Positions 33,300 through 35,235 of a DNA stretch of 35,235 nt are shown one piece after another (position 1 is the first letter of the stretch; every line of letters starts with the position of its first letter). Made by a program: the position numbers and the translations under genes. The stretch is from Betaproteobacteria bacterium (GTDB taxonomy: Bacteria; Pseudomonadota; Gammaproteobacteria; Burkholderiales; SG8-41), in assembly GCA_028291945.1 (NCBI GenBank), contig JAQGNH010000339.1:1-35235 (forward strand), read 5' to 3'. The notes under the pieces were generated by a model that did no database searches, was not told where the DNA came from, and saw only the letters and a list, made by a program, of their open reading frames with translations.

Positions 33300-34286
33300 T
33301 CACTCGCCGCGGATGCCCGCGATCTTTGCGATCTTCACCCACTTTGCCATCTCGGTTGTGACGTGCGTACCGAGCTCTTCCGGCGTTTTGACCGAAGGCT
33401 CCGCCCCTTCGTTGATCAGACGCTTTTCCACGTCGGGCATCGCGAGAACGGAATCGATTTCCTTGTTGAGCCGCGCAATGACCTGCTCCGATGTGCCGCG
33501 GGGCGCAGCTATCCCCCACCAGTTGGCCGTGGCGTACCCCGGCACACCGGATTCCGCGATCGTCGGCACGTCGGGCAGAATGACGCTGCGCTTCTCTCCG
33601 CTGGTCGCCAGCGCCCTCAGCTTGCCGGATCGTATGTGACCGATCGCCTGGATCAATGAGGAGAGGCACAGCTGCGCCTGTCCGGCAATCGTGTCGATCA
33701 GCGCGGGTCCGCCCCCTTTGTAGGGAACGTGCAGCATGTTCGTGCCGGTCATGTACTTGAACAGCTCAGTCCCGAAGTGCGCGTTGCTTCCCACGCCGGT
33801 GGATGCGTAAACGAGCTGACCGGGCTTGGATTTTGCGAGCGCAATGAGTTCCTTCACCGAAGTCGCCGGCAAAGCGTTGTTCACTGCGAGGACGTTGGGA
33901 CCGAATCCCAGAAAAGCGATCCATGAGAATGCCTTCAAGGAATCGTACGGCAATTTGTGAATGATGGGGTTGGTCGTGAAGGAAGTCGAAATGACGAGCA
34001 GCGTGTAGCCATCAGGAGGTGCGTTCGCGACGATGTCAGTGCCGATGATCGAATTGCCGCCGGCGCGATTGTCGACCACGACTTGCTTGCCCAGGCGATC
34101 GCCCAAAGCGGAGGCCACCGTGCGCCCGACGATGTCGTTGCTCCCAGCCGGTGGAAACGGTACGACGAGCCTGATCGGCCGGTTAGGATAGTTCTGAGCA
34201 GACGCGCTCATGGCAGCCATCAAGCCCATGATCGCGGCGAAGCCTGCGCTGAAAACAGTCAGCGTGAGTGTCTTGGTGGTCGACAT
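33300..34286 (-). CDS. Bug/TctC-type periplasmic solute-binding protein (copy 7)
   Basis: The last Bug receptor, 328 residues. A perfect AGGAGG sits before the ATG at 34286 and begins a clean signal peptide (MSTTKTLTLTVFSAGFAAIM to SASAQ). Family marks are NYPNRP, VPFPPAGSND, VVDNRAG, DGYT, HVPYKGGGPA and NWWG. The frame is open 51 codons further upstream, but that is not coding-like. It is divergent from the amine oxidase gene, with dyads between the two, so the receptor may serve uptake of the amine oxidase substrate or product. Located 207 bases upstream of the GGDEF-EAL gene on the same strand. Confidence 0.92.
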   Translation of the reverse strand: MSTTKTLTLTVFSAGFAAIMGLMAAMSASAQNYPNRPIRLVVPFPPAGSNDIVGRTVASALGDRLGKQVVVDNRAGGNSIIGTDIVANAPPDGYTLLVISTSFTTNPIIHKLPYDSLKAFSWIAFLGFGPNVLAVNNALPATSVKELIALAKSKPGQLVYASTGVGSNAHFGTELFKYMTGTNMLHVPYKGGGPALIDTIAGQAQLCLSSLIQAIGHIRSGKLRALATSGEKRSVILPDVPTIAESGVPGYATANWWGIAAPRGTSEQVIARLNKEIDSVLAMPDVEKRLINEGAEPSVKTPEELGTHVTTEMAKWVKIAKIAGIRGE

Positions 34287-34334
34287 TACAATCCTCCTCT
34301 TTGAGACAACGTTAGCATAGATCGCCGCGCACAC

Positions 34335-34365
34335 TTCGAAGCACGCCTCACGCGCGTGCATCGAA
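34335..34365. promoter_or_regulatory. Twelve-base inverted repeat between Bug copy 7 and amine oxidase
   Basis: TTCGAAGCACGC at 34335-34346 and GCGTGCATCGAA at 34354-34365 match in 11 of 12 bases around a seven-base spacer. The length and location between divergent genes suggest an operator. Confidence 0.45.
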
Positions 34366-34366
34366 T

Positions 34367-34388
34367 GAGGTGTGTCGAGACATGCCTC
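34367..34388. promoter_or_regulatory. Second dyad with TGTC-GA-GACA core
   Basis: GAGGTGTGTC and GACATGCCTC form a ten-base dyad with two mismatches around GA. Its core TGTCGAGACA at 34373-34382 is the reverse complement of the core at 308-317. It overlaps the likely promoter of the amine oxidase gene. Confidence 0.35.
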
Positions 34389-34407
34389 AGCCTGGTGTAT
34401 ATAGAAG

Positions 34408-35235
34408 ATGCCGATACCGTCGTACGACGTTGTGATCATAGGGGCCGGCGCCGCCGGTCTCGTAGCCGCGTCGGAACTTGCCCGTGCGCGCTGCTCTGCG
34501 TTGCTGCTCGAAGCGCGCCTCCACTTCGGTGGACGCGTCTGGTCTCATCACCAGCCCGGTTTGCCCGTACCGGTCGAGCTCGGTGCGGAGTTCATACACG
34601 GTCGCGCTCACTCGACCTTCCAGTTGCTTGCGAAAGCAGCGATGGCTGCTGTCGACAGCGGAGGCGAGCACTGGACGGTGCACAACGGAAAACTCGAGAG
34701 AGCGCGCGATCTCTTCTCGGAGATTCAGCACGCCACTGCACGTACGCGCGTGCTCGACAACAAGGATCTTCCCTTCGAGACTTTCCTCGAGCGGCATCTC
34801 GACCGCGTCCTGTCGGTCGAAGCACGCAGGTTCGCACGCACACTTGCGGAAGGCTTCGATGCCGCGGACCTCAAGCGCGCGAGCGCGCGCGCGATCGTAG
34901 AAGAATGGAGCGGCGGCAGCTCAGTGCAGGCGCCGCAATTCAGGCCGCTCGGCGGTTATGGTCAACTGCTGTCGTCACTGGCCGCCGAGCTGCGCGGATC
35001 AAGTGTCGCGTTACAGCTCAATACGACCGTACGCGACGTGCGATGGAAGCGCCGCTCGGTCGAAGTGGAAGGCACGTTTCTGGGTCAGACCTTCCATGCC
35101 CGTGCAGCACGCGCCATCGTGACGCTGCCGCTTGGTGTGTTGCAGCTTCCACGCAGCGCCCCCAGCGCGGTGCGCTTTACGCCGTCTCTCCAAGACAAGC
35201 GCAGCGCTTTGAAGGGTCTTGCAGCCGGACCGGTC
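34408..35235 (+). CDS. FAD-dependent amine oxidase, 3' end outside window
   Basis: The first 276 codons of a flavin amine oxidase; the gene runs past the end of the window. The Rossmann motif VVIIGAGAAGLVAASELA is near residues 8-25, followed by the Glu of LLLEAR, FGGRVWS, and ELGAEFIHG, all typical of monoamine oxidase and related FAD enzymes. Later come PLGGYGQLLSSLA and VTLPLGVLQL. Such enzymes oxidise primary or polyamines to aldehydes with release of ammonia. The start lacks a good ribosome binding site; the ATG at 34408 is the only sensible one near the FAD motif. Divergent from Bug copy 7. Confidence 0.88.
   Translation, partial: MPIPSYDVVIIGAGAAGLVAASELARARCSALLLEARLHFGGRVWSHHQPGLPVPVELGAEFIHGRAHSTFQLLAKAAMAAVDSGGEHWTVHNGKLERARDLFSEIQHATARTRVLDNKDLPFETFLERHLDRVLSVEARRFARTLAEGFDAADLKRASARAIVEEWSGGSSVQAPQFRPLGGYGQLLSSLAAELRGSSVALQLNTTVRDVRWKRRSVEVEGTFLGQTFHARAARAIVTLPLGVLQLPRSAPSAVRFTPSLQDKRSALKGLAAGPV

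Noticed and set aside
1-35235. CRISPR, tRNA, rRNA, insertion sequences, prophage genes
   Set aside because: Looked for but not seen: no regularly spaced repeats, cloverleaf sequences, transposase or integrase motifs.

Overview
The window looks like an accessory-rich chromosomal segment of a GC-rich betaproteobacterium, most likely an environmental Burkholderiales. The main reason is seven complete genes for periplasmic solute-binding proteins of the Bug/TctC type (tripartite tricarboxylate transporter receptors) in 35 kb, an expansion characteristic of that order. No TctA or TctB membrane partner is present. No tRNA, rRNA, transposase, integrase, phage gene or CRISPR array was seen.

Layout. 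1-3.5 kb: the start of a small secreted protein gene (minus), an Fe-type superoxide dismutase with a 40-residue extra N-terminus (plus), and two Bug genes (minus). 3.5-8 kb: a minus-strand run of a small W-rich protein, a 44-residue protein, two coupled transglutaminase-like proteins and a DEAD-box RNA helicase. 8-9 kb: a 53-residue membrane protein, a broken gene fragment and a small secreted COG4315-type protein. 9-12.5 kb: a plus-strand operon of two Bug genes and an amidase. 12.5-16 kb: a small W-rich gene, then a KaiC-like double ATPase coupled to a hybrid histidine kinase. 16.1-17.4 kb: three overlapping genes of the nitrile hydratase/thiocyanate hydrolase family, with the beta subunit split in two. 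17.4-25 kb: two acyl-CoA dehydrogenases, two Bug genes, a truncated Gfo/Idh/MocA oxidoreductase, a crystallin-like secreted protein and a DUF3943-type protein. 25-30 kb: five more small W-rich genes, a class-III aminotransferase, a small membrane protein, an Hsp20 chaperone and a REC-HPt response regulator. 30.6-35.2 kb: a remnant of a thiamine-diphosphate enzyme, an MHYT-GGDEF-EAL protein, the seventh Bug gene and the start of an FAD amine oxidase.

The genes suggest two overlapping themes. One is scavenging and degradation of organic acids, amides, nitriles or thiocyanate and acyl-CoAs: Bug receptors sit beside an amidase, acyl-CoA dehydrogenases and an amine oxidase, as if each served a particular catabolic step. 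The other is stress and signalling: superoxide dismutase, Hsp20, RNA helicase, KaiC-kinase, REC-HPt and c-di-GMP turnover.

The most unusual signal is a set of seven very small proteins (about 63-67 residues) scattered at 7.4, 12.5, 25.1, 25.6, 26.0, 29.3 and 29.5 kb. They share a W-x-W(R/Q) core followed by an S...F...(C/A)(I/L/M)xDA...G(Y/F/L) segment. They appear to be a local paralogous family, possibly related to the DUF1508/YegP fold, and several sit next to signalling genes. The split nitrile hydratase-type cluster and the altered catalytic or phosphorylation residues in several enzymes are the next most interesting points.
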